In this document: positions 1-7,308 of the stretch, piece by piece | How positions within the stretch are numbered: the stretch's first letter is position 1 | Layout: every line of letters starts with the position of its first letter | Notes under the pieces: model-generated | What the model saw: the letters and a program-made list of their open reading frames with translations, nothing else | Database searches by the model: none | Told to the model about the DNA's origin: nothing | Assembly: GCA_937958785.1 (NCBI GenBank) | Contig: CALGMY010000001.1 | Coordinates: 1-16,907, forward strand | Origin: an uncultured Gammaproteobacteria bacterium | GTDB taxonomy: Bacteria > Pseudomonadota > Gammaproteobacteria > Steroidobacterales > GCA-2729495 | DNA length: 16,907 nt | Direction: 5' to 3' | Position numbers and translations under genes: made by a program

Positions 1-1100
1 CGCCCACGTCGGTGGCCGCGAGTGAGTTGGTGAGTATGCGAAGGCCGACACCCTGGGCCGGGAGGGCGGCGAGACCCGCCGTGCCTTCCTTGCCGGGCAC
101 GAAATAGGGCGAGACGATGTCCAGCTGGCGCTCCGGCGTGCCGATGGCGGCGCGCAGCCGGGTGAACAGGAGGTCGGAGGCCTCGGCCGCGCCCATGGTC
201 TTCACCGGTTCGTCGGCCACCAGCTGCGCCGGCACCCATTCCAGCGTCAGCTTCCGCTCCAGGAGCGCCTGCACCATGCGCGCAGCGCCCACCGCACTCA
301 GGTACTGGACGGCAGAAGCTGAAGCGCGCACCGCGCCGAACCGGGCGATCAGGTCCGGCACGGACCGGGTCCCGGCTTCGCCCACGATGGACCCCACCGG
401 GTACGCGGACCCGCTCGCCCAGTAGTCGTCGAAGGACCTCGCCACGTCGGCGATGACGGCGCCGGTCGCCAGCAGGTCCAGGTCGGCGAACACCATGCCC
501 TCGCCGGCCCCGAAGTACTCGTCACCGATGTTCCGCCCCCCGACGATCGTCGCCTGGGAGTCCGCCGTGAACGACTTGTTGTGCATGCGCCGATTGAGCC
601 GGCTGAAATCCGTGAGGTAGCCGAGTGGCCTGAAGCGACGGTTGACGAAGGGGTTGAAGAGACGCACCTCGATCGCGGGGTGGCTGTCCAGGGCGACCAG
701 GGCCTCGTCGAGGCCCGCCGTGCCGTTGTCGTCCAGGAGCAGGCGCACGCGCACCCCCTCGCTCCGCCGCGTTCCAGAGTTCCTCCAGCAACAGGTAGCC
801 GGTCGTGTCGCCGTGCCAGATGTAGTACTGCACGTCGAGGGACCGGTCGGCGGCCCGGGCCAGCAGCGCCCGGGCGGCAAAGGCGGACCGGGGATCGTCC
901 AGCGGGTAGATCCCGGTCTTGCCGGGGTGCCCGGCAGCCGAGGCTTGCACGCCACGGCCGATGCGGGTGTCTCCCGTGGCGGTCAGTGCGGTCGACACGG
1001 TGCGCTCCTCCTGCGCTGGCAGGCTGGCACAGCCGCCGGCCAGGAGCCCGAGCACCGCCAATATCGTGACGAGCGCCAGGAGCAGCTGACCGCCCTTCAC
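1..1100 (-). CDS. ClsC/YmdC-like phospholipase D family lipoprotein, 5' part, frameshifted
   Basis: The protein resembles ClsC/YmdC cardiolipin synthases, which condense phospholipids with two HKD active sites. The GTG start at 1100 overlaps the upstream stop as GTGA and has an AGGAAG ribosome binding site. A lipoprotein signal comes first (hydrophobic stretch, then LLAGGC), followed by family landmarks: FAARALLARAADRSLDVQYYIW, then GVRVRLLLDDNGTAGLDEAL, DFSRLNRRMHNKSF and VGGRNIGDEYFGAG. The first HKD motif (HNKSFTAD) is at about 560-583. ILTNSLAATDVG at the left edge matches the region before the second HKD, which lies outside the window. One extra base in a C run at 754-758 breaks the frame after about 115 residues. 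The other frame is open from there to position 1 with perfect family similarity, so either the assembly has a one-base error or this is a very recent pseudogene. Activity is inferred from family only. Last gene of a three-gene operon. Confidence 0.85.
754..758 (-). other. Probable +1 frameshift in a five-base C (G on the coding strand) run
   Basis: On the coding strand the sequence reads GAG CGA GGG GGT, which shifts the phospholipase D frame. With four G instead of five it reads ERGVRVRLLLDDNG, the standard family sequence. The rest of the gene downstream is open in that second frame, so this is one indel rather than general decay. Confidence 0.8.
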
Positions 1101-1606
1101 TGTGCTTCCTTCAGCCTCCGGGCGGTGTCTTCCTGAAGCTGGAGCAACTTGGGTTGCAGCGAGGACATTCGACCCTGGGCGAATTGCATCGAGGCCTGCA
1201 GGACTGCAGGCATCTTGGCTGTTACCGCCCTGCCGGCAGGCGACCGGTAGAAGGCCAGCATGCCCTGCAGCTCCTCCTCGGTGAATGTGGACCGGAAGAT
1301 GTCGATCATCATCGGTTCATAGACCGGCCAGGACAGTTCCTCCCTCAGCAGGGCAAGCATCTCCATGTGCATGTCGTCGAGGATGACCTGCTGGGCCTCC
1401 GTGACCGGCCGGCCCGCCAGGGCCTGCTTCGAGGCTGACTCCATCATGGCCTCAACCTGTGCCCAGAGGTTGTCGATCATCGACTCGCTGTCTGTCAGGA
1501 CCAGCAACTCCCGGATCGAGGCCTCGCTGGCACCGGCATCCCCGGCATGGGCATGAGGCTGGCCCGCGAGCAGCAGGCAGGTCACGGCAAGGGTGCGGAT
1601 GTTCAT
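1097..1606 (-). CDS. DUF2059 family periplasmic protein
   Basis: A 169-residue protein with a signal peptide (MNIRTLAVTCLLLAGQPHAHA, likely cleaved after AHA). The C-terminal half carries the DUF2059 pattern: FTEEELQGMLAFYRSPAGRAV followed by KMPAVLQASMQFAQGRM. The family is mostly uncharacterised and the biochemical role is unknown. The start at 1606 is preferred over the longer frame to 1774 because it begins at the signal peptide and its ATG overlaps the stop of the upstream gene as ATGA (1603-1606), a sign of translational coupling. The gene's own stop overlaps the GTG of the phospholipase D gene. The upstream 56 residues of the longer frame read through the 3' end of the HAF-repeat gene and look like shadow translation. 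Confidence 0.85.
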   Translation of the reverse strand: MNIRTLAVTCLLLAGQPHAHAGDAGASEASIRELLVLTDSESMIDNLWAQVEAMMESASKQALAGRPVTEAQQVILDDMHMEMLALLREELSWPVYEPMMIDIFRSTFTEEELQGMLAFYRSPAGRAVTAKMPAVLQASMQFAQGRMSSLQPKLLQLQEDTARRLKEAQ

Positions 1607-2757
1607 GGCTTCTCGCTGCGGAAGCCTGGAGTGCGGCGACGTCGCAAGGTCGAAGTCAACGCAAGCAGTCCCGTCGCTGACAGCCAGGCGCCAGCCGGCA
1701 ACGGTACGACGGCAACCTGGGCAAGGAAGGCTTCGTATTGGCCATTCCCGTTGATGCCCTGCCCCACAATCCACTGGCCGTCCGGCGAGATTCCCTTCGC
1801 GTGAAGCAAGGTCCAGCCGTCGAGCCCGGCGGCTCCCCCGGCGACGAGTACGTCGAGGAGTCGCTGCATGCCGGTAGCTTCCGTCCAGATGAACGCCTCC
1901 GAGTCGGCGCCACTGAAACTGTCGCCCACAATGACGTTACCGGCGGCTGACACGGCCTGGGCCCAGCCCTGGGCAGTACCCAGCCGCCCGAGACCGACCA
2001 TGCCTGTGTCCTCCGTCCAGCGCATGGCCTCATAGCCGCCGGTGCTCGAGCCGAAGCCGACGATGATGTTGCCATCGGGTGAGACGGCGAGGGCGGCGCT
2101 CGCAAAGTTGCCGCCGGCAAGATCACCGATACCGCTCATGCCGCCGGCGCCCGTCCAGCGAAACCCTTCCTCACCCGAACTGCTGACGCCTTGTCCCACG
2201 ATGACGGACCCGTCTGGCGTGACGGCGAGGGCGTTGCTGGAAAAGAAGCCGCCCGGCAGATCGCCCAGGCCGACCATTCCGGCGTCGGGCGTCCAGACAA
2301 AAGCTTGCGTGCCCGCGGTGCTGCCAGAAGCGCCCACGACAACGTTACCGTCTGCCGACACCCCGTAGGCATGGGCGAACAACTGCCCACCCGGCAGGTC
2401 GCCGATATCGACCATGCCAGCCGTGGCTGTCCAGCGAAAAGCCCCCGCATTTCCACCATAATTGCCGGAGCCCACCACCACCGCGCCATCCGCGGACACT
2501 GCGTTGGCAATGCTCTGGTTGTTGCCTCCCGGAAGCTGCCCAAGGCCGACCATGGTGCCGCCGGTCCACCGGAATGCCTCGACATCGTCATCGCCGATGC
2601 CGAAGCCCACGACCACTGTACCGTCGGCGGAGACCGCGCGGGCCTCGCTGGCAAAGCCGAGTCCGCCGGGAATGTCTCCCAACGGGATGAAAGTCGCTGA
2701 CTGAGCGGTCGTTGCAGCGAGCGCCAGAACGGAGGCAACGACAGAACGAGCTGACAT
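1603..2757 (-). CDS. HAF-repeat protein with PEP-CTERM (VPLP) sorting tail
   Basis: A 384-residue exported protein. It begins with a signal peptide (MSARSVVASVLALAATTAQSA). The body holds seven units built on AVSADGxVVVG followed by EAFRWTxxxGMVGLGxLPGG, the HAF extracellular repeat pattern. These probably form a beta-propeller-like body. The end reads VPLPAGAWLSATGLLAL, a hydrophobic helix, then an Arg cluster (TLRRRRTPG): the tripartite PEP-CTERM signal that exosortase recognises, here V-P-L-P rather than V-P-E-P. The protein is expected at the cell surface or in the extracellular matrix; its ligand is unknown. Start 2757 is chosen because the signal peptide begins there and AGGAAGA lies upstream; an earlier ATG at 2817 is possible but adds an implausible leader. 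First gene of the operon. Confidence 0.87.
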   Translation of the reverse strand: MSARSVVASVLALAATTAQSATFIPLGDIPGGLGFASEARAVSADGTVVVGFGIGDDDVEAFRWTGGTMVGLGQLPGGNNQSIANAVSADGAVVVGSGNYGGNAGAFRWTATAGMVDIGDLPGGQLFAHAYGVSADGNVVVGASGSTAGTQAFVWTPDAGMVGLGDLPGGFFSSNALAVTPDGSVIVGQGVSSSGEEGFRWTGAGGMSGIGDLAGGNFASAALAVSPDGNIIVGFGSSTGGYEAMRWTEDTGMVGLGRLGTAQGWAQAVSAAGNVIVGDSFSGADSEAFIWTEATGMQRLLDVLVAGGAAGLDGWTLLHAKGISPDGQWIVGQGINGNGQYEAFLAQVAVVPLPAGAWLSATGLLALTSTLRRRRTPGFRSEKP

Positions 2758-2836
2758 GAGATGTCTTCCTGGTACTGAAGCCATTGTGATGGTGGGTTCG
2801 ACCATACGTTGATCCAACAGCGGCAGGCCAGGCGAC

Positions 2837-3325
<489 letters not shown>

Positions 3326-3478
3326 CGGTGGAGGATAGGCCATTCCTGCGCCCAGGTCATCGCCCCGGCGGAGACCAGGACACGCGCTTGGCTTCTGTCG
3401 TGACGGGATTCGGCCAGATGACAAATCGGCCCGCCGTCAGCCGCGAATCATGGGTAGCATCTGCCAGAGGAGGACACG

Positions 3479-4087
3479 ATGGTCAGAAGCGCGCTGGTAG
3501 TGCTGTTGCTCGGCCTGGCAGGCCCGGCAGCCTTGGCCTCGACTCTGGTCGGCGAAGCCAGCTTCCAGGGGACACGGGACCTGAATGTCATCCGGACCGA
3601 TGACAACCGCACCCTCGAGTTCCTGGATTTCTTCCCGACCCGCCGCTTGTCGTTGAGCACGGCACTCAGCACCTACTCGCCGTTCGGTTTCCGGCTGGCG
3701 ACCGCGGACGAGGTGAGCCAGCTCTTCTCGGCATTCGGGTTCACCTATGCCTTCACGCCCAACACCTACACCGCGATCAGTGACATGAGCAGTGCGGAAC
3801 GAGATCAGTTCCTGAACGTGATGAGTCTCAGCATCCTGTCGCCCCAGTCAGGGGTCAAGGCCATGTACGGCAACGCCGCCGGGAATGCCACGACGTCGTA
3901 CTTCTGCATCGGCATTCCCTGCTCCCCCGAGGCCTTCACCAACGACGTGCATATCGACGGAATACTGAATACCAGCACGACCCTCGTCCGCGAATCGGTC
4001 GTTCCCCTGCCTTCGGCGGCCTGGCTGGCCGGGAGCGCGCTGGGTGCTCTCCTGGCGCTGGGTCGAAGGAGGCGCTCGTCGGCCTGA
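3479..4087 (+). CDS. PEP-CTERM sorting domain protein of unknown function
   Basis: A 202-residue exported protein. A strong ribosome binding site (GAGGAGG) lies six bases before the ATG. The signal peptide is MVRSALVVLLLGLAGPAALA. The middle (residues about 25-165) includes GFRLATADEVSQLFSAFGF, reminiscent of the degenerate WRLPTxxEL segment found in many PEP-CTERM proteins; two Cys lie close together (SYFCIGIPCSPE). The tail is VVPLPSAAWLAGSALGALLAL followed by GRRRRSSA, the same V-P-L-P sorting signal as the HAF-repeat protein. Exosortase should process it for surface display. No exosortase is in the window. The function cannot be named. Confidence 0.85.
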   Translation: MVRSALVVLLLGLAGPAALASTLVGEASFQGTRDLNVIRTDDNRTLEFLDFFPTRRLSLSTALSTYSPFGFRLATADEVSQLFSAFGFTYAFTPNTYTAISDMSSAERDQFLNVMSLSILSPQSGVKAMYGNAAGNATTSYFCIGIPCSPEAFTNDVHIDGILNTSTTLVRESVVPLPSAAWLAGSALGALLALGRRRRSSA

Positions 4088-4089
4088 CA

Positions 4090-4228
4090 GGCCCGGGCAC
4101 CGGCAACGTCTGATAACCGTCACGCCTCGGTACAAAATACACGGCCGAGAATAGGTCATTCAAAGCCCCTGCCGGAAGCGGGTTGGCGGCCGGCCCGGGC
4201 ACCGGCAACGTCTGATTACCGTCACGCC
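4090..4228. repeat. Direct repeat pair: two 37-bp copies, 102 bp apart
   Basis: Copies lie at 4090-4126 and 4192-4228 and differ at one base (TGATAACCGT against TGATTACCGT). Each begins GGCCCGGGCACCGGCAACG and ends ACCGTCACGCC. The 65 bases between them contain an unusually AT-rich stretch for this DNA (TACAAAATACAC). The pair sits between the end of the second PEP-CTERM gene and the transposase remnant, so it may be a duplicated element end, but no transposon end could be recognised with confidence. Confidence 0.85.
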
Positions 4229-4354
4229 GCGCCCGCGGCCTTGTCGGCCGCCGCCTGAATCTCCCCCGTCCCACCGGTTTCTCGCGCCGCACGACGGCCT
4301 GGACGCAGCCGCGCCCCGCCGGACCGACGCCGGCACCGCCACTCTCCCGCTGAG
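4229..4354. other. Non-coding stretch at the edge of the transposase remnant, with a tRNA D-arm-like motif
   Basis: No convincing gene is seen here. On the minus strand, 4358-4342 (continuing into the transposase stop codon) reads TTAGCTCAGCGGGAGAG, which is the classic tRNA position 8 to D-arm sequence. No matching anticodon stem or T-arm (GGTTCGAATCC-like) follows, so at most it is a tRNA fragment. The rest is GC-rich and featureless. Confidence 0.35.
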
Positions 4355-5654
4355 CTAACCGAACTCCGGCCCTGCCGATGGCGGGCCCCGCACCCCGGGC
4401 CGGGACCGCTCACCCGGCAGCCCCGCCCGCAAGTCCAAGTGGTTCAGGATCCGCGCAATCACCAGCGGGTCCTCGATGCAGGCGATCACCCGCACCTGGC
4501 CGCCACAGCCTTCGCAGGTTTCCAGCTCGAGTTTGAACACCCGCTTCAGCCGCTGCGCCCAGCTCATCGCCCGGTGCCGCTCGGCCGGCGTCCGGGTGTC
4601 GGTCGCTGCGCGGCGGCTGCCCCGCCCCGCCGGCGTGATCTGCGCTCGCCACCGGCTGTGGGGCGCGAACACCCCGTGGTAGCGCGTCAGGTGCACCCGG
4701 GGGCTTGGCACCAGGGCCGCCAGCCGGGCCATGAAATCCAGCGGCTCGAAGACCACGTGGGTCGTGCCGTCCCGGTAGGGGGTCTTCAGGGCGTAACGCA
4801 CCCGGCCACTGGGGGTGAGCGAGAGCCGGCCTTCGGCGAGTGCCGGGCGCGTGAGGTAACGGCAGAGGCGCTCAAGGGTCTTCCGGTCGTCACCCCGGAC
4901 GGCAACGCCCGCGTGCAGGGAGAAGCCCGCGTGGCTCGCCAGGAAGGGCTTGGTGGTGGGCTCCCGGGCCGGCACCGTCTGCAGCCTGAAGGCCTTGCGG
5001 CCTTCCTGGGGGCCCAGCGCGATCCGGTAGGTGATCGAGTGGCCCTGCAGGTGCTCGAGGGCGGCGTCTTCCCCCGGGGCCCGGTCCAGGTGGCTCGACT
5101 CCAGGTCCCGCACCAGCAGGCCCCGGCGCTCCAGGTGGCGGCCGATGCGGGCGGTGATCTGGGCCAGGAGCGCCTCGAGCTCGGCGGCCGTCGGCGGCGG
5201 CACGCGCCGGAAACGCGGCTGGCCCTGCTCCAGCGCGTAGGCGCCGTCCGGGCATAACATGTGGAAGTGGATGTTCAGGTTCAGGGCGCTGCCGAAGCGC
5301 TGGATCAGCGTGACCCCGCCGGGCTGCCCGGTGGCGCGGGTGAGGCCGGCCTTCCTCAGCAGGTGACCGGAGAGCGGCCGGCTCCGACGCGAACAGGAAG
5401 CGCAGCGGGAACGGCACGGACAGCACCCACTGGCGGACAGGCTCCCGGGGCAGCACCTCGTCCACCAGCAGCGCCGCGCCCTCGACCATCCGCCGGGCCC
5501 CGCAGCTCGGGCAGAAGCCCCGGCGCTTGCAGCTGAAGGCCACCAGCCGGTAGAACAGTGTGGTCTCCGGGCGATGGCGCGCGTAGCGCAGCGGCGGGAT
5601 GACAGTGTGCAGTGGGGTCGTTGCCGGCAGTGGAACCTTGCCGCCAGCGTGCAA
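4355..5654 (-). pseudogene. IS91-family transposase remnant, with internal deletions
   Basis: IS91-family transposases are HUH, rolling-circle-like enzymes. Recognisable pieces in order are: RYARHRPETTLFYRLV (N-terminus), AFSCKRRGFCPSCGARRM (zinc region), PVRQWVLSVPFPLRFLFAS, then in another frame GVTLIQRFGSALNLNIHFHM (HUH histidines), LERLCRYLTRPAL (likely catalytic Tyr), RYALKTPYRDGTTHVVF, VHLTRYHGVFAPHSRWR and a C-terminal CEGCGG. Two lesions are evident. Near 5541 YRLV joins directly to AFSCKRRG, which loses roughly 60-70 residues including half of the zinc-binding domain. Near 5364-5385 about 15-20 residues are missing and the frame shifts. The downstream frame (4355-5260) stays open, but the protein cannot be functional. 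Residue counts for the losses are estimates from family knowledge. Confidence 0.85.
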
Positions 5655-5753
5655 ACCGGGCGCGGGTTCCTACAGCCGAGAAAACCCAGCGCTCGGCCAG
5701 CTCACCAGCGCCAGCGCGATTCGGCTCACAAACGGGGGAAACGGGCGCTGCCA

Positions 5754-5775
5754 AATACACGGCCTCCGTGTTATT
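5754..5775 (+). promoter_or_regulatory. Inverted repeat just upstream of the first antitoxin, possible autoregulatory operator
   Basis: ACACGG, a CCT spacer and CCGTGT form a perfect 6-bp dyad (5757-5771) within AATACACGG...CCGTGTTATT, ending 9 bases before the ATG at 5784. Ribbon-helix-helix antitoxins commonly bind such palindromes to repress their own operon. The AT-rich TGTTATTTT may serve as part of the promoter. There is no clear Shine-Dalgarno, so the operon may have a very short leader. Confidence 0.5.
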
Positions 5776-5783
5776 TTCCGGCC

Positions 5784-6026
5784 ATGAAGAACGTCACCAT
5801 CACCCTGGACGAGAAGACCGCCGGCTGGGCCCGCACCCATGCCGCGCGCCGCAACCTGAGCCTGTCCCGGTTCATCAGCGACGTGCTCAACGAGAAGATG
5901 GGCGAGGCCCGGGAGTACGACCGGGCGATGAAGCGCTTCTTCTCCTTGAAGGCGAGGCCACTCAGCAACCCCGGCGAACCCTACCCCACCCGGGATGAGG
6001 TCAATGACCGCCGCCGTGGTCGCTGA
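5784..6026 (+). CDS. Ribbon-helix-helix type II antitoxin
   Basis: An 80-residue protein. MKNVTITLDEKTAGWARTHA is the beta strand and first helix of an RHH (CopG/Arc-type) DNA-binding domain, and LSLSRFISDVLNEKM is the second helix. The C-terminal part (EYDRAMKRFFSLKARPLSNPG to the end) is the expected toxin-neutralising tail, ending NDRRRGR. As a dimer it would bind the operator upstream and cover the PIN toxin encoded four bases downstream. The start at 5784 is the first codon of the RHH fold; longer readings run into the transposase remnant. The DNA for the tail is copied almost exactly at 7269-7308. Confidence 0.85.
   Translation: MKNVTITLDEKTAGWARTHAARRNLSLSRFISDVLNEKMGEAREYDRAMKRFFSLKARPLSNPGEPYPTRDEVNDRRRGR
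5951..5990. repeat. ~40-bp direct repeat, copy 1 (within the RHH antitoxin 3' end)
   Basis: Matches copy 2 at 7269-7308: 31 of the first 32 positions are identical (GGCGAGGCCACTCAGC against GGCGACGCCACTCAGC, then the same through AACCCT), and 6 of the next 8. It encodes ARPLSNPGEPYPT of the antitoxin tail. Confidence 0.9.
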
Positions 6027-6030
6027 CCCG

Positions 6031-6567
6031 ATGGTAAGTGTCGGCCCCGTTGTCTTCGTCGACACCAATATCCTGGCCTACTGCCACGACTCGGCGCAGG
6101 GACGGAAGAAGGTGATGGCAGAAGACCTTCTCGCCCGGCTTTGGCAGCAACAAGGCGGCCGGACGAGCATGCAGGTACTGAACGAGCTCTATGTCACGCT
6201 CACCCGCAAGCTCCCACACCCGCTGCCGAGGGATATTGCCTGGAGAATCACCGAAGACTTGCTCGTCTGGAGTCCGCTGCCGACCGACCGTCGATTGCTC
6301 ACCCGGGCACGGGAGGTGGAGACACGCTATCGCCTCAACTGGTGGGACGCCCTGATCGTGGCCGCGGCCCAGCTGCAGGACTGCACGACCCTGCTCACCG
6401 AGGACCTGCAGGACGGCATGGACTTCGACGGCGTCCGGGTGGGCAATCCCTTCCGGGCAGGCGTGGCGGAGGAGGCTCCGCCCTACAGCACCGGACCGCG
6501 GCGGGTGGCCCCGGCCAATCCCCGGCATCGGGGCCGGGGGCGACCCCGGCGGCAGGCGGTCGTCTAG
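6031..6567 (+). CDS. PIN-domain (VapC-like) toxin
   Basis: A 178-residue predicted ribonuclease. All four acidic PIN positions are present: Asp in FVDTNILAY, Glu in VLNELYVTL, Asp in NWWDALIVAAA and Asp in LLTEDLQDG. PIN toxins cut tRNA or rRNA when not bound by their antitoxin. The domain should end at about VRVGNPF; here 35-40 more residues, rich in Arg and Pro (ending RGRGRPRRQAVV), read through a GC-rich palindrome. This suggests the normal stop was lost. The start at 6031 gives MVSVGPVVFVDTN; ATGs at 5995 and 6004 would overlap the antitoxin. Likely co-transcribed with the antitoxin four bases upstream. Confidence 0.87.
   Translation: MVSVGPVVFVDTNILAYCHDSAQGRKKVMAEDLLARLWQQQGGRTSMQVLNELYVTLTRKLPHPLPRDIAWRITEDLLVWSPLPTDRRLLTRAREVETRYRLNWWDALIVAAAQLQDCTTLLTEDLQDGMDFDGVRVGNPFRAGVAEEAPPYSTGPRRVAPANPRHRGRGRPRRQAVV
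6509..6539. repeat. GC-rich palindrome inside the 3' end of the first toxin gene
   Basis: CCCCGGC (6509-6515) and GCCGGGG (6533-6539) form a perfect 7-bp stem with a 17-base loop. It lies in the unusual C-terminal extension of the toxin. No T tract follows, so it is not a standard terminator; a REP-like element or an eroded terminator is possible. Confidence 0.45.
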
Positions 6568-6640
6568 CAAACGCGGTGCCGCCAGAAACCATGCCAACCC
6601 CCCGCTTTCTCGACTGGACCCCCCGAAGCCGGGTGTCATC

Positions 6641-6677
6641 ATTGCCCGTGGCCTCTCCCGGCTTGTGACCGGGCAAT
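6641..6677 (+). promoter_or_regulatory. 8-bp inverted repeat upstream of vapB, possible VapBC operator
   Basis: ATTGCCCG (6641-6648) and CGGGCAAT (6670-6677) are perfectly complementary, with centres about 29 bases apart. The second arm ends 15 bases before the vapB ATG. Spacing of nearly three helical turns suits binding of an oligomeric VapBC complex; an RNA hairpin is the alternative. The intergenic segment 6568-6692 contains nothing else I recognise. Confidence 0.5.
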
Positions 6678-6692
6678 TCCGGAGCGATAGTC

Positions 6693-6899
6693 ATGCACAT
6701 GCCGGCACCGTCACAGATCAACAAGTCCTTGCTGCAGAAGGCCAGCGAACTGACGGGCCTCCGGGAGCGGACTGCCCTGCTCAACGCCGGCCTGGAAGCC
6801 CTGATTGCCCGGGAGAGTGCCCGGCGCCTGGTAGCCCTAGGCGGCACACAGAGGAAACTGCGGCCTGCACCCCGGCGACGTGCTGCTCCCGCGCGCTAG
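6693..6899 (+). CDS. vapB: VapB-type antitoxin
   Basis: A 68-residue protein typical of VapB partners: NKSLLQKASELTGLRERTALLNAGLEALIARESARRLVALGG, that is, a short ribbon-helix-helix segment followed by the RREAARRLAALGG-like helix that docks on VapC. The tail is basic (PAPRRRAAPAR). GGAG lies eight bases before the ATG; a second ATG two codons later is possible. The stop TAG shares one base with the GTG start of the toxin gene (TAGTG), so translation is probably coupled. Confidence 0.85.
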   Translation: MHMPAPSQINKSLLQKASELTGLRERTALLNAGLEALIARESARRLVALGGTQRKLRPAPRRRAAPAR

Positions 6900-7258
6900 T
6901 GCTGGTCGATACAGCGATCTGGGTGGATCACCTGCGTGGCGGTGACGCCACGCTCGTGGACCTCCTCGAGCGGGACCTCGTGTCGATGCACCCGTTCGTC
7001 GTGGGTGAAGTCGCCTGCGGCCACCTGACTGACCGCGACGAGGTACTCCAGGCGATGCAATCATTGCCGGCGTTGCCGCTCGTCCCGGACCCGGATGTGC
7101 TCAGCTTTTCCGGCCTTCACCGGTTGTACGGGCGCGGCCTGGGGTGGATTGATATCCACCTCCTGGCCGCCGCGAGTGCCTCGGGCGAACTACTTTTCAC
7201 GCGTGACAGGCGGCTCCATGCCGCTGCCGAAGAATTGGGACTCGCCGCGCGCCCCTGA
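6899..7258 (+). CDS. vapC: VapC PIN-domain ribonuclease toxin
   Basis: A 119-residue VapC. The GTG start at 6899 gives VLVDTAIWVDHLR, the canonical N-terminus with the first catalytic Asp; the others are Glu in FVVGEVACG, Asp in LGWIDIHLLAAA and Asp in LFTRDRRLHAAA. VapC enzymes typically cleave initiator tRNA or the sarcin-ricin loop; the target here is unknown. Any longer upstream reading is a shadow of vapB. The pair is intact by sequence and convergent with the ABC exporter genes, with no evident terminator in the 40 bases between them. Confidence 0.92.
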   Translation: MLVDTAIWVDHLRGGDATLVDLLERDLVSMHPFVVGEVACGHLTDRDEVLQAMQSLPALPLVPDPDVLSFSGLHRLYGRGLGWIDIHLLAAASASGELLFTRDRRLHAAAEELGLAARP

Positions 7259-7268
7259 CCATCGCCAG

Positions 7269-7308
7269 GGCGACGCCACTCAGCAACCCCGGCGAACCCT
7301 AACGCACC
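7269..7308. repeat. ~40-bp direct repeat, copy 2 (between vapC and the ABC exporter stop)
   Basis: Read in the antitoxin frame this copy gives ATPLSNPGEP and then a stop, so it looks like a fragment of a second antitoxin 3' end. It overlaps the last codons of the minus-strand ABC exporter gene. The first PIN toxin and the whole vapBC pair lie between the two copies. Confidence 0.9.

Noticed and set aside
1607..1774. N-terminal extension of the DUF2059 protein
   Set aside because: The extra 56 residues translate the HAF-repeat gene in another frame and precede an obvious signal peptide at 1606.
3326..3478. Divergent promoters between glutathione peroxidase and the PEP-CTERM gene
   Set aside because: Promoters must lie here, but no pair of -35 and -10 boxes stood out clearly enough to place.
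4229..4370. A complete tRNA gene on the minus strand
   Set aside because: Only the D-arm-like sequence fits; no 5-bp anticodon stem and no T-arm consensus can be found downstream.
7259..7298. Bidirectional terminator between vapC and the ABC gene
   Set aside because: No stable stem followed by a T tract is visible on either strand.
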